Positions 36,892-46,272 of a stretch of DNA of 64,000 bases are shown piece after piece. This stretch comes from Affinundibacterium fentianense (GTDB lineage: Bacteria > Pseudomonadota > Gammaproteobacteria > Burkholderiales > Burkholderiaceae_D). The translations under genes and the position numbers were made by a program. The stretch spans positions 62,001 to 126,000 of the forward strand of contig NZ_JAGSPJ010000002.1 in assembly GCF_018139545.1 (NCBI RefSeq). The letters run 5' to 3'. Position 1 is the stretch's first letter, and each line of letters begins with the position of its first letter. The notes beneath the pieces are model-generated. The model made no database searches. It worked only from the letters and a program-made list of their open reading frames with translations, and was not told where the DNA came from.

Positions 36892-38256
36892 ATGCACAAG
36901 CGTCACCAGAAACTTACGTCCAACAGCACGTGTGCCGGGACCCGCCGTACGTTTCTTCAAGCAGGCGGCTGCTTGCTTTTATCGGTACTTGCGCCACAGA
37001 CTGCGACTGCAATGCAAATTTTGGCAGTCCGCGTTTGGCCAGCAGCAGATTACACTCGGGTCACGCTTGAAAATGATGCTGAACTCAAAGCCAGCCATTT
37101 TCTCGTAAAGGATCCAAATCGACTCGTGGTCGAAATCGAAGGTTTAACTTTGAATACGACCTTAAAGGAGTTGGTCGCAAAGATACAAACCAATGATCCC
37201 TATATCAAACAAGTCCGTGTCGGACAAAATCGCCCAAATGTGGTGCGAATGGTATTTGATCTCAAAGAAGAAATTAACCCGCAAGTTTTCACTCTCAAGC
37301 CTATTGGTACTTATCAACACAGGTTGGTATTTGATTTATATCCAGCGAATCCCATCGATCCAATCACCGCGTTGATTGAAAAAGGCGAATGGCAAAAAGA
37401 GGATGCCTTAAGTGCTGCGGTAGCAGGTAACAAGTCAGTGCCCGGAATACAATCAAACAAATCTGAGAAGCTTGCCAAACCCGCCGAAGCAGGTGACAAA
37501 CGCAATAGCGAAACCAATAACGATGCGAAAGACCAAAACAAACAAATTCCTATGATCACCATCGCACTCGATCCTGGTCATGGTGGCGAGGATCCTGGTG
37601 CAATAGGACGCGGTGGAAGTCGCGAGAAAGATGTGGTGTTGGCGATCGCCAAGCGCCTCAAGCATCATCTTGAGAAGGAAGAACATATACGCGTGATGCT
37701 AACTCGCGACGCTGACTATTTCGTTCCATTGCAAACCCGCGTAAGTAAGGCCCGTAGCGTCCAAGCGGATTTACTGGTTTCTATTCATGCTGATGCCTTT
37801 GTTGAGCCAACTGCGCGTGGCTCTTCTGTTTTTGTACTGTCAGAACGCGGTGCAACTTCAACCGCAGCGCGCTGGCTCGCGAAAAAAGAAAACGATGCGG
37901 ATTTGATCGGCGGTATCAATCTTAAGAATCAAGATAAACAACTTGCCGGTGTTTTATTAGACTTATCGACGACCGCTCAAATTAATGACAGTATCAAAGT
38001 AGGAAAAGTGGTTCTAAAAGAGATTGCGTCGATCAATCGATTGCACAAAGCATCGGTCGAGCAGGCTGGTTTCGTGGTCTTAAAAGCGCCTGATATTCCG
38101 AGTATTTTAATCGAGTCAGCATTCATCTCGAATCCAGAAGAAGAAGCGAAATTGACCGATGAAGCCTATCAAAATGAGTTAGCGGAGGCAATCGTGAAAG
38201 GGATTAAAAAATACTTCGCGAAGAATCCCCCGCTACAACGCAGCAAACTCGCCTGA
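36892..38256 (+). CDS. amiC: N-acetylmuramoyl-L-alanine amidase AmiC (Tat-exported)
   Basis: A 454-residue periplasmic amidase that cleaves septal peptidoglycan. The N-terminus carries a twin-arginine signal (TRRTFLQAGGCLLLSVLAP, cleavage after ATA), then an AMIN domain (about 45-155) for septal targeting, a hydrophilic Lys/Asn-rich linker (about 170-215) and the Amidase_3 zinc domain. Zinc ligands and catalytic residues are seen in DPGHGGEDPGA, REKDVVL, SIHADAF and ILIESAFISN. It lies directly after tsaE. Confidence 0.94.
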   Translation: MHKRHQKLTSNSTCAGTRRTFLQAGGCLLLSVLAPQTATAMQILAVRVWPAADYTRVTLENDAELKASHFLVKDPNRLVVEIEGLTLNTTLKELVAKIQTNDPYIKQVRVGQNRPNVVRMVFDLKEEINPQVFTLKPIGTYQHRLVFDLYPANPIDPITALIEKGEWQKEDALSAAVAGNKSVPGIQSNKSEKLAKPAEAGDKRNSETNNDAKDQNKQIPMITIALDPGHGGEDPGAIGRGGSREKDVVLAIAKRLKHHLEKEEHIRVMLTRDADYFVPLQTRVSKARSVQADLLVSIHADAFVEPTARGSSVFVLSERGATSTAARWLAKKENDADLIGGINLKNQDKQLAGVLLDLSTTAQINDSIKVGKVVLKEIASINRLHKASVEQAGFVVLKAPDIPSILIESAFISNPEEEAKLTDEAYQNELAEAIVKGIKKYFAKNPPLQRSKLA

Positions 38257-38284
38257 ACCAGCGAGTAACTGCGCTTGTACGTGA

Positions 38285-39091
38285 CTAGAACGCCGGTACC
38301 ACGGCCCCCTTATAGCGCTCTTGAATAAATTTTTTCACTTCGGGTGAATTCAGCGCAGCAGCTAGCTTCTTGAAAGCCGGAGAATTTTTATTGTCTTCAC
38401 GTGCAACCAATAAATTTGCATACGGCGAATTCGCATCCTCAATAAACAGTGAATCTTTCAAAGGATTCAGTTTGGCCTCAATCGCATAATTGGTATTAAT
38501 CAGTGCCAAATCAACTTGCCCCAAAATACGCGGTAAGGTCGCTGCCTCCAGCTCCTTAAATTTCAAATTTTTCGGATTTTCAACAATATCTTTTTTCGTC
38601 GCCGAGATATTATTCAGATCTTTCAACTTCAACAGACCTTGCTTCGCCAAGAGAATTAAAGCACGACCTGAATTGGCTGGATCATTCGGAATGGCAACCG
38701 TTGCTCCATTCGGTAAATCACTAAGTTTTTTATATTTACTTGAATAGCCTGCAAATGGTTCGACATGGACCTTCACCAAAGGAACCTGTAGATCGTTTTT
38801 ATGGCTTTTCTTAAATTCATTTAAATACGGTTGCGTTAAGTAGTAATTTCCGTCGAGATGTTTCTCATTAACCTGTACTCCTGGTTGAATATAGTCGGTG
38901 AAAACTTTGATCTTTAAGTTCACACCTTGTTTCGCCAATTGCGGCTTAACGAATTCTAAGATCTCAGCATGTGGCACAGGATTCGCAGCAATCGTTAAAG
39001 ACTCTTGTGCTTGCACTGCTCCAATAAAAAAGGGCAAAACGACACTAGCGATTACCGCGACACGACGTGAAAAGAGGAATAAAGCAGACAT
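38285..39091 (-). CDS. metQ: Methionine ABC transporter substrate-binding protein MetQ (non-lipidated form)
   Basis: A 268-residue NlpA-family binding protein with VNPVPHAEILEFVKP-type opening (ANPVPHAEI), QPYLNEF, IPNDPANSGRALILL and LINTNYAIEA motifs. The ATG at 39091 follows AAAGG at 4-nt spacing; a TTG at 39103 is less likely. The signal peptide ends AVQA-QES and contains no cysteine, so unlike E. coli MetQ it should be a soluble periplasmic protein. It is the third gene of metNIQ. Confidence 0.92.
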   Translation of the reverse strand: MSALFLFSRRVAVIASVVLPFFIGAVQAQESLTIAANPVPHAEILEFVKPQLAKQGVNLKIKVFTDYIQPGVQVNEKHLDGNYYLTQPYLNEFKKSHKNDLQVPLVKVHVEPFAGYSSKYKKLSDLPNGATVAIPNDPANSGRALILLAKQGLLKLKDLNNISATKKDIVENPKNLKFKELEAATLPRILGQVDLALINTNYAIEAKLNPLKDSLFIEDANSPYANLLVAREDNKNSPAFKKLAAALNSPEVKKFIQERYKGAVVPAF

Positions 39092-39117
39092 AAAACCTTT
39101 CAATTTTTTTCAATTAT

Positions 39118-39777
39118 TTATTTACGGGTAAACTTAGCCACCAGTAGATCGCCCCACCACTGAAACAACTGTACCAAGATCACCAAAATCGCCACGGTGA
39201 CGACCATGACTTCCGTTTGAAAACGTTGATAGCCATAACGTAAAGCGAGATCACCTAAGCCACCGCCGCCAATGACGCCAGACATCGCAGAATAAGACAC
39301 TAAAGCAATCGTGGTCACAGTCGTTGCGGCCAATAATCCCGGCAAGGCCTCAGGCAACAAAGCCTGCAAAATAATTTGATGTGTCTTTGCCCCCATTGCT
39401 TGACAGGCTTCGATAATACCTTTGTCGACATCACGTAACACATTTTCGACCAATCTTGCAAAAAATGGCGTCGTTCCAATCACCAATGGTGGTATCGTTC
39501 CAGCCACGCCTAAGGATGTCCCCACCAACAACAGAGTAAAAGGAATCAGTACGATCAGTAAAATAATGAAAGGAACCGAACGCAGCATATTGACGACGAA
39601 CGAAAGTAAAGCGTAAATACCACGCTGCTCAAGCAACTGCTGCTTACTCGTCAAAAACAGCAGTACACCTAGCGGTAGTCCCAAGAGTATTGTAAAAATC
39701 AAAGACACTCCCGTCATGGTCAGCGTATCGAGTGTCGCCTGAAAAATATCTGCCCAATCAATTAAAGCGAAGTCCAT
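39118..39777 (-). CDS. metI: Methionine ABC transporter permease MetI
   Basis: A 219-residue permease with five membrane segments and the EAA loop EACQAMGAKTHQIILQALLPEALPGLLAATTVT. NMLRSVPFIILLI and YSAMSGVIGGGGLGDLALRYGYQRF are typical of MetI. A GGAGG ribosome site precedes the ATG, 1 bp after the metN stop. Confidence 0.95.
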   Translation of the reverse strand: MDFALIDWADIFQATLDTLTMTGVSLIFTILLGLPLGVLLFLTSKQQLLEQRGIYALLSFVVNMLRSVPFIILLIVLIPFTLLLVGTSLGVAGTIPPLVIGTTPFFARLVENVLRDVDKGIIEACQAMGAKTHQIILQALLPEALPGLLAATTVTTIALVSYSAMSGVIGGGGLGDLALRYGYQRFQTEVMVVTVAILVILVQLFQWWGDLLVAKFTRK

Positions 39778-39778
39778 C

Positions 39779-40831
39779 TTATTTTCCTCCGATCTGATTG
39801 AGCAAATGATTTAACACATCGACGCGTATATCTGCCCGCCCTAACAACTTCAAAACTTTATCGATTTCGTCCTCTGCGCCAATCACTTCGACGATCAACT
39901 GGCCATACGGTGTATTTTTAATGCGTGCGATGACGCCTTGCAAAATCGCAATTTCCGCGCTCGTCTGTGCCGTTATACGACTTAAAATCGGTTCATGTGT
40001 CGAATTGCCCACGTAGGTTAAACGTAATAAATGGCTGTGTTCACGACGCTTTCCACGCTGTGCTAATTCTTGTAGCAAGCTGAGATCTAGCGCTTGATTT
40101 TCTGCGACAAGACTCTGCGTCACGGCGTGGCGCGGATGTAGGAATACTTCTACTACATTGCCCACCTCAACGATCTCGCCCCGATCAATAACAGCGACGC
40201 GATCACAAATCGTACGAATCACTTGCATCTCATGCGTGATCAATACAATTGTTAGGCCTAATTGTTGATTAATCTCGAGCAACAACTTCAGAATTTGCTG
40301 TGTCGTTTCAGGATCTAACGCGGAAGTTGCTTCATCACAAAGCAATAAATGTGGGTAATTCGCCAAAGCGCGGGCAATTCCCACACGTTGTTTTTGTCCA
40401 CCGGACAATTGGGCAGGATATTTATCAGCGTGTTCTTGCAAACCAACTAATTGCAATAATTCAGCGACGCGCTGCTGGCGTTCATTCGCATCATATTTAC
40501 CCGTCAATTTCAGCGGGAACTCAATATTTTGGCTGACTGTCTTAGCGTTCAGCAAATTAAAATGCTGGAACACCATGCCAATACGTTGACGCAAAGCTTG
40601 CAGTTGTCCAGCTTGAAACTGACTAATATCCTCGCCTTCAAAGATGACTTTGCCACGTGTTGGTCGTTCCAGTAAGTTCAAAGCACGCAATAAGGTGCTT
40701 TTACCCGCGCCTGAGCGCCCGATGATGCCAAAGACTTCGCCTTGTTCAATCTTTAGATTGATGTCGCTTAGCGCAGGTATTGCACGTCCTTGAACCACAT
40801 ACTCTTTTTCTAACTGGGTGATTTCTATCAC
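39779..40831 (-). CDS. metN: Methionine ABC transporter ATP-binding protein MetN
   Basis: A 350-residue ABC ATPase: Walker A GRSGAGKST, Q-loop MVFQHFNLL, signature LSGGQKQRVGIARAL, Walker B LLLCDEATSALDP, and a C-terminal NIL domain (about 265-345) that binds methionine for trans-inhibition. The start is a GTG at 40831 preceded by AGAAGG. No known methionine riboswitch is visible in the upstream 150 bp. Confidence 0.95.
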   Translation of the reverse strand: MIEITQLEKEYVVQGRAIPALSDINLKIEQGEVFGIIGRSGAGKSTLLRALNLLERPTRGKVIFEGEDISQFQAGQLQALRQRIGMVFQHFNLLNAKTVSQNIEFPLKLTGKYDANERQQRVAELLQLVGLQEHADKYPAQLSGGQKQRVGIARALANYPHLLLCDEATSALDPETTQQILKLLLEINQQLGLTIVLITHEMQVIRTICDRVAVIDRGEIVEVGNVVEVFLHPRHAVTQSLVAENQALDLSLLQELAQRGKRREHSHLLRLTYVGNSTHEPILSRITAQTSAEIAILQGVIARIKNTPYGQLIVEVIGAEDEIDKVLKLLGRADIRVDVLNHLLNQIGGK

Positions 40832-41002
40832 TGAAAATATCCTTCTGTCTATTTGCGTTCCTACCTAGTTGATGTCAGCTAAACTAGTGCTACACAAAGT
40901 CCCCACATTCTAACGAACTCACATACCACTTTCCAATCATTTAAAAAGCTATGCTTATAAGGTAGGGGCATTTAGTCATTTGAAATGTTCAAATCATCCC
41001 TT

Positions 41003-41329
41003 TTATTCGGGCTGAATAATCGAATCGCAAGCCACGTCCGCCGCAATTGAGCGACGAATCCAACGGCGAAACAAAGGAACAAGCCATGCGGGTAGAGCTT
41101 TGACATAATGAGATGGCCGGAGCAGCATGCCACAGCGATACTGTTGCGCTTCAATTGACCATTCAAGCGCACGACAAGTTCCGTGCCACTGCCATAGGAA
41201 CACGCGAGAAACGGGACAAGGGCTGGCCGCACAACAAACCCCGCAACCATTGCACGGCTGTCCCGCTTTTGGCTTATTTGGGGCTTGAACTTGAAGCCAT
41301 ATAATCTGTTGGTGTTCAGGGGTTTTCAT
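41003..41329 (-). CDS. Small cysteine-cluster protein (YkgJ-like)
   Basis: A 108-residue protein with a dense cysteine cluster: CNGCGVCCAASPCP, followed by a cysteine in GTCRALEW and one in YRCGM. The CxxCxxCC spacing is like that of YkgJ/CxxCxxCC proteins, which probably bind an iron-sulfur cluster or zinc. No signal peptide or clear membrane segment is present, though the C-terminal half has WLVPLFRRWIRRSIAADVACDS. It stands alone between metN and dedA. The alternative minus frame at 40972-41250 has no recognisable feature. Confidence 0.75.
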   Translation of the reverse strand: MKTPEHQQIIWLQVQAPNKPKAGQPCNGCGVCCAASPCPVSRVFLWQWHGTCRALEWSIEAQQYRCGMLLRPSHYVKALPAWLVPLFRRWIRRSIAADVACDSIIQPE

Positions 41330-41413
41330 CGCTCACCCATACATAACCATGCCAACACACCACCCCACAACCCCGTAAGAACGCGCTTATTTAGAACACT
41401 TAAGCAGGAGAAT

Positions 41414-42064
41414 CTACGGTGTTTTTTTGGAAAATAAACGACGACCAAATTTCCATGCGAGGCCGAGAATGATCGGAACAATTGCCGCACCAACTCCTAT
41501 CATTACGATGATAGAGAGATTATTCTTGATGAGGGGGATATGTCCAAAATAATACCCTGCCAATACCAAAGAACCAATCCAAAGGATCGCACCCAGTACA
41601 TTAAAGAACTGAAAATTCTTATGGCTCATTTCAGAAAAGCCCGCCACAAACGGTGCAAAGGTTCGAACGATGGGGGTAAAGCGGGCCAGTACGATCGTTT
41701 TACCACCATGTTTTTCGTAAAAGGCATGGGTTTTTTCTAATGCAGATTTGTCTATCCAGCGTGAATTGCTGGCCATGACGCGATGCCCAATACTTGCGCC
41801 TATCCAATAATTAATCGTATTTCCGACGATAGAGGCGACCAATAACAGTATGATCAAGAACCAAGGATTCATGGCTCCCGCAGCGCAAAAGGTCCCCGCG
41901 ATAAACAACAAAGAATCCCCCGGCAAAAACGGAAAAATAACAAACGCGGTTTCACAAAAAATGATGGCAAAAAGGACGACATAAATTAAGGTGCCGTATT
42001 GTTCAATGAGTTGTCCCATTTTATCGACATGCAACACCATATCTAAAAACTGCATCAAATCCAT
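41414..42064 (-). CDS. DedA family inner membrane protein
   Basis: A 216-residue protein starting at the ATG at 42064, where the family begins; the frame runs to 42328 but the extra 88 residues overlap the mutL start. DedA hallmarks: ETAFVIFPFLPGDSLLFIAGTFCAAGAMNPW, GNTINYWIGASIG and KTIVLARFTPIVRTFAPFVAGFSEMSHKNFQFFNVLGAILW, with the conserved F-x-R-x(3)-P-x-V-R. Members help recycle polyprenyl or phospholipid carriers and maintain the membrane potential. Confidence 0.93.
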   Translation of the reverse strand: MDLMQFLDMVLHVDKMGQLIEQYGTLIYVVLFAIIFCETAFVIFPFLPGDSLLFIAGTFCAAGAMNPWFLIILLLVASIVGNTINYWIGASIGHRVMASNSRWIDKSALEKTHAFYEKHGGKTIVLARFTPIVRTFAPFVAGFSEMSHKNFQFFNVLGAILWIGSLVLAGYYFGHIPLIKNNLSIIVMIGVGAAIVPIILGLAWKFGRRLFSKKTP

Positions 42065-42186
42065 AATGCTCAACTTTCTGTGAGGGAAAATTCTGACGAT
42101 TGAATGAAATAAACACTGCTGAAAACACGCAAGCAATGAACTCGCGGCGACATCATACACCAAGCGAACCCAGTTATAATGACAGC

Positions 42187-44067
42187 ATGACGACATCCTA
42201 CTCTCCACGCCCAATTCTGGCCTTGCCAGACCATTTAATTTCACAAATTGCCGCCGGTGAGGTGGTTGAACGCCCTTCTGCCGTAGTAAAAGAATTACTC
42301 GAAAATGCATTGGATGCAGGGGCGACAAATATCACAGTCCGACTTGAAGAAGGCGGCGTCAAGCGTATTGCGATCATCGATAATGGGCGCGGCATTCCTG
42401 CGGATCAGCTACCGTTAGCGATGCAAAGGCACGCGACCTCAAAAATTAGCTCGCTAGAAGAACTAGAAAATGTCGCAACACTCGGATTCCGTGGCGAAGC
42501 TCTTGCCTCGATTTCCTCTGTCGCAGTACTCAGTCTTACAACACGCACTGCGGATGCACCACATGCATGGCAAATCGAAAATGGCAAAGTCACGCCCGCA
42601 TCTGGAGCGCAAGGAACGACCGTGGATGTGCAAGATTTGTATTACAACACACCAGCAAGACGGAAATTTCTCAAATCGGAGCAAACCGAATTTGGGCATT
42701 GTGCTGAAGTAGTACGCCGCATCGCGCTCGCACGTCCGGACGTATCATTCTCGCTCTCGCATAATGGCAAAATTGTTGATCACTGGAACATCAGTGCGAT
42801 CGACAAACGTAGCGCGACCATACTTGGCGAAGGATTCGCTGCCGCCCGGCTACCCATTGATGAAAGCGCAGGCCCTCTGCGACTACACGGCTTCATAGGA
42901 CTGCCAACTGCGTCAAAAGGCCGCGCCGACTCGCAATACTTTTATGTCAATGGACGATTTGTCCGAGACAAATTGCTCACCCATGCAGTCCGCGCTGCCT
43001 ATCAAGACGTTCTCCATGGGGATCGCTATCCCTCGTATGTGATCGCCCTGGATTTGGACCCTGCGTTGGTCGATGTGAATGTCCATCCATCCAAAATTGA
43101 AGTCCGCTTTCGCGATAGTCGCGCAGTACACCAATTTGTTTTCCATGCAGTCAATCGCGCTTTAGCGCAAACTTCAGCCACTGCATTTGGTACCGTTCCT
43201 GGCCCAGCCACAGCAGGAATCGCCGAGAATGGCGAGCTAAGAAGTCGACTACCATGGATTGGAGGAGAGCAAACCAGTTTCTCGACACAATTTGCCACGC
43301 CAGCGTTTTCGGAATCTGGGACCCGCACCGCCTCCCCCATCGGAGGCGCAGCCTATGACTACCAATTTATGCAGCAACGAGCGCAAGTTGCAGGCATAGG
43401 ACAGTCCACCGAACAATACGGAGCACTGTTTAGCGGCAATTCCTCTGTCAATATTGGGGCCTCCTCGACTTCGTCAACCGATGAGCATCCGCTTGGTTTT
43501 GCACTGGCCCAACTCCACGGCATTTACGTCCTAGCGCAAAATAGCAAGGGCTTGGTTCTCATCGATATGCATGCTGCGCACGAGCGCATTCTTTATGAAC
43601 AACTAAAAAATGCACTCGATGAAAATGCGATGCCGATTCAATCACTCTTGATTCCCATGACTTTCCATGCCGATGCTGTCGAAGTCGGCACAGCGGAAGA
43701 AAATCAAGATATTTTGCAATCTCTCGGGTTCGACATTGCAGCGATCTCACCCACCACCTTAGCGGTTCGTGCTGTTCCAGCTCTGTTAAAAAATGCAGAT
43801 GCCCAATCGCTAGCCCGTGATGTCCTACGCGAGGTCAGAGAGTTTGGTGGCTCACGCGTCCTCATTGATCGACGCAATGAATTACTCGGTACACTTGCTT
43901 GTCATACCGCTGTTCGTGCCAATCGCAGCCTGACGATCGTCGAAATGAACGCACTCTTGCGGCAAATGGAACAAACCGAACGAGCAGATCAATGCAATCA
44001 TGGTCGTCCAACTTGGGTCCAGCTAGGAATGAGCGATCTAGACCGCATGTTTATGCGTGGCCAATAG
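42187..44067 (+). CDS. mutL: DNA mismatch repair protein MutL
   Basis: A 626-residue GHKL ATPase. The N-terminal domain starts LPDHLISQIAAGEVVERPSAVVKELLENALDAGA and has DNGRGI and TLGFRGEALASISSV. The C-terminal dimerisation domain carries a nearly complete endonuclease signature: DMHAAHERILYE (usually DQHA-x2-E-x4-E), ACHTA and CNHGRPTW, as in MutL of bacteria lacking MutH. Residues 340-440 form a variable linker. I prefer the ATG at 42187 over the frame start at 42100. miaA follows after about 95 bp. Confidence 0.96.
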   Translation: MTTSYSPRPILALPDHLISQIAAGEVVERPSAVVKELLENALDAGATNITVRLEEGGVKRIAIIDNGRGIPADQLPLAMQRHATSKISSLEELENVATLGFRGEALASISSVAVLSLTTRTADAPHAWQIENGKVTPASGAQGTTVDVQDLYYNTPARRKFLKSEQTEFGHCAEVVRRIALARPDVSFSLSHNGKIVDHWNISAIDKRSATILGEGFAAARLPIDESAGPLRLHGFIGLPTASKGRADSQYFYVNGRFVRDKLLTHAVRAAYQDVLHGDRYPSYVIALDLDPALVDVNVHPSKIEVRFRDSRAVHQFVFHAVNRALAQTSATAFGTVPGPATAGIAENGELRSRLPWIGGEQTSFSTQFATPAFSESGTRTASPIGGAAYDYQFMQQRAQVAGIGQSTEQYGALFSGNSSVNIGASSTSSTDEHPLGFALAQLHGIYVLAQNSKGLVLIDMHAAHERILYEQLKNALDENAMPIQSLLIPMTFHADAVEVGTAEENQDILQSLGFDIAAISPTTLAVRAVPALLKNADAQSLARDVLREVREFGGSRVLIDRRNELLGTLACHTAVRANRSLTIVEMNALLRQMEQTERADQCNHGRPTWVQLGMSDLDRMFMRGQ

Positions 44068-44163
44068 TTTGTTTTAAAGACCTAAAGGCCTCAGCCCAGC
44101 GATTTCAAAGCGTCAAACGTAGCGGGCTAAGGGCGCGATCAAATTATTGAAACGAACAACACC

Positions 44164-45102
44164 ATGCCACAACAAAAAATCATTGCAATCATGGGACCTA
44201 CCGCTTCCGGCAAAACTGCCGCAGCCTTAGCCATCGCCCGCGAAGTACCGGCAGAAATCATTTCGGTCGATTCTGCACTGGTTTACCGAGACATGAATAT
44301 TGGCACAGCCAAGCCGAATTCAGAGGAACTCGCAGCCGCTCCCCATCACCTGATTGATATTATCGATCCAAGCGAAGCCTATTCCGTTGCGCAATTTCTC
44401 AATGACAGCGCTCGCCTAGTCAAAGAAATTCAACTGCGTGGGAAGCTCCCCATCTTAGTCGGTGGCACCATGATGTACTATAAAGCCCTGATCAACGGTA
44501 TTGATGATCTGCCACCGGCCGACCCAACGATTCGCACTCAACTCGAATCAGAGATGGCACAAGTTGGCGTCGCAGGATTGCACGCACGCTTAATGCAAGT
44601 CGATCCAATTACTGCCGCGCGCCTCCAAGTTAACGATAGCCAACGCATACAACGCGCACTCGAAATTTATCAACTGACGGGACAAGCGATGTCGACCTTG
44701 ATCTCGCAACAAGTGCGGCCAAGTGCGCCATTCCAACTGCACGCCATATCATTAGAACCGAGTGATCGGGCTTTTTTACACGAACGCATCGCCAAACGAT
44801 TTGACGACATGTTGGAACAGGGCTTTATCGACGAAGTACGGCGACTTAAACAAAGACCAGATCTCACGCCCGATCTCCCTTCAATCCGCTGTGTCGGTTA
44901 TCGCCAAGCGTGGGACTACCTAGAAGGTCATATTCCGTTTCAAGAAATGCGCGAGCGCGGCATCATCGCAACACGTCAATTAGCAAAACGTCAATTGACC
45001 TGGTGTCGCTCTATTCCTGAGCGAATTATTATCGATTGCACAAAAAACACAATTAACGAACAAGTTCTTGTCCAATCGCACGAGCTAATCAAGGCGATTT
45101 AA
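44164..45102 (+). CDS. miaA: tRNA dimethylallyltransferase MiaA
   Basis: A 312-residue enzyme that prenylates A37 of UNN-decoding tRNAs. P-loop [66 protein letters not shown] and the C-terminal [14 protein letters not shown]...[14 protein letters not shown] all match. The mutL-miaA order is conserved in proteobacteria. Confidence 0.97.
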   Translation: MPQQKIIAIMGPTASGKTAAALAIAREVPAEIISVDSALVYRDMNIGTAKPNSEELAAAPHHLIDIIDPSEAYSVAQFLNDSARLVKEIQLRGKLPILVGGTMMYYKALINGIDDLPPADPTIRTQLESEMAQVGVAGLHARLMQVDPITAARLQVNDSQRIQRALEIYQLTGQAMSTLISQQVRPSAPFQLHAISLEPSDRAFLHERIAKRFDDMLEQGFIDEVRRLKQRPDLTPDLPSIRCVGYRQAWDYLEGHIPFQEMRERGIIATRQLAKRQLTWCRSIPERIIIDCTKNTINEQVLVQSHELIKAI

Positions 45103-45162
45103 ACCAACTTGAGCGATGTTAATGTATTTTAAATATCGAGAACAAACGCATCACATTATTTC

Positions 45163-45191
45163 TTGACGCATCAGACTTCAACTGGCATAAT
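45163..45191 (+). promoter_or_regulatory. Sigma-70 promoter of tRNA-Met
   Basis: TTGACG (45163-45168) and CATAAT (45186-45191) are separated by 17 bp and end 12 bp before the tRNA 5' end. Each element matches consensus at 5/6. Confidence 0.8.
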
Positions 45192-45203
45192 CTTGGGCTT
45201 CTT

Positions 45204-45280
45204 GGTGATATAGCTCAGTTGGTTAGAGCACAGCACTCATAATGCTGGGGTCGGTGGTTCAAGTCCACCTATCACCACCA
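45204..45280 (+). tRNA. tRNA-Met (CAT), CCA encoded
   Basis: A 77-nt cloverleaf: acceptor GGTGATA pairs with TATCACC, D-arm GCTC...GAGC, anticodon stem CAGCA/TGCTG with loop CTCATAA (anticodon CAT at 45238-45240), T-arm with GGTTCAAGTCC, discriminator A and encoded CCA. The D-arm and anticodon region look like elongator tRNA-Met; tRNA-Ile2 with lysidine is the alternative for a CAT anticodon. The 3' part is duplicated at 47557-47578. Confidence 0.93.
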
Positions 45281-45320
45281 GAACACAAAGCCCTGTTAGC
45301 AATAACAGGGCTTTTTTGTT
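45258..45320 (+). repeat. Left copy of tRNA-Met 3' end + terminator repeat (attL-like)
   Basis: From the T-loop of tRNA-Met through the terminator, 63 nt recur at 47557-47618. The last 46 nt (45275-45320, from within the 3' CCACCA through the T-run) are identical in both copies. The 23 nt before match with two substitutions and a one-base gap. Duplication of a tRNA 3' end is the usual mark of integrase-mediated insertion. Confidence 0.8.
45287..45317 (+). terminator. Intrinsic terminator of tRNA-Met
   Basis: AAAGCCCTGTTA and TAACAGGGCT form an 11-12-bp stem around GCAA, followed by six T residues. Confidence 0.92.
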
Positions 45321-45465
45321 AGCCTTTTTCTTTCTCAGCACAACTCCACGTTTTACCTATTCACTTGAGACAGATTTGAGACGGCTTTGAACCACTCAGA
45401 TCAAATTATCCAATTTATTCAACAGGGTAATCCCCACATTTTTAATGCGGGCGATAAGTAGAAAC

Positions 45466-45815
45466 TAAGCGGCAAGTTCGCGGCCTTGAGGAAACTGGTC
45501 AAGGATGGTGGGTAATGAGAAAAGCCGAGACCAGCGTTGCAGTATTTCCTCTTGGCTTAGGTTCGCCGCAGCCTCACGATCCACATGCAGCACCACAAGG
45601 TAATGGTTCGACATGACTGCATACGCGCACACCTACATCGCAAACACTTCAGAGAGCTCGGCCAAGCGCTCCACCACCCAGCCTTTACGATGCGAAAAAT
45701 CTTGCCCAGAGAAATGATCTTTACCCCACAAGAAAGCACGACGAACACAGCGCCCTATGCAGTGATAATACGGTGTTGCCTCCAAAGAGATATAACGACT
45801 ACGTGCCATCGGCAT
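45466..45815 (-). pseudogene. RAYT (REP-associated tyrosine transposase) fragment with internal stop
   Basis: Read on the minus strand from the ATG at 45815, the frame begins MPMARSRYISLEATPYYHCIGRCVRR, the typical start of Y1-type RAYT proteins. It meets a TAG at 45635-45633 after EVFAM, then continues in the same frame as VCAYAVMSNHYLVVLHVDRE to a stop at 45466. Intact relatives read MDVCAYAVMSNHYHVVLHV, so the stop replaces one codon and the second histidine of the HxH nuclease motif is leucine. The product also stops after about 116 codons, well short of the family's usual 200 or more. It is therefore dead by three criteria. Confidence 0.8.
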
Positions 45816-46272
45816 GAACCACCTCCTCCATTTTGAGAAAAATTGAGAGTGGCTTCAGCCTAGGTCAAACAATTATTAAATTGCAAGATTATTTATTAAA
45901 ATATTACCTTTTGAGATGGGTGTCTTTTGTTTGTTTTCTTTGCAAAGCGTCGCAATATTCAGAACACGCGAACTCACAAAATTTCACAAAAAAAAAGATG
46001 AAATATCGAATATCCCCCTCGTTACTGGCAATTAAAGAAAAGTTTCCGCGCACCATCTCTTAATACAGATTTACCTTTGCCCGAAATTTCCTCTTGAGTT
46101 TTCGCGCAATAATTATTAGTTAGATTGATTACAATATCGACATTTAGTCAATTAAAATTGGAACACAACAGAGAATCGCCGCTTGGTATGTCGAAATTGG
46201 TTTTGGCTAATTTGAAATCTTCCAAGCGAAAATGTTTGGGACAATAGTAAAGCTCAAAAATTGGGAATTTAA
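45816..46272. other. AT-rich spacer without a supported gene
   Basis: About 460 bp between the RAYT fragment and the SEL1 gene. The base composition is clearly more AT-rich than the flanks. Open frames here lack ribosome sites and recognisable domains. I see no RNA gene or strong hairpin. Confidence 0.6.

Noticed and set aside
40832..41002. SAM or methionine riboswitch before metNIQ
   Set aside because: No conserved aptamer core or terminator is visible.
40972..41250. Alternative minus-strand ORF overlapping the cysteine-cluster gene
   Set aside because: The other frame has the CxxCxxCC motif and fits a known protein type; this one has no feature.
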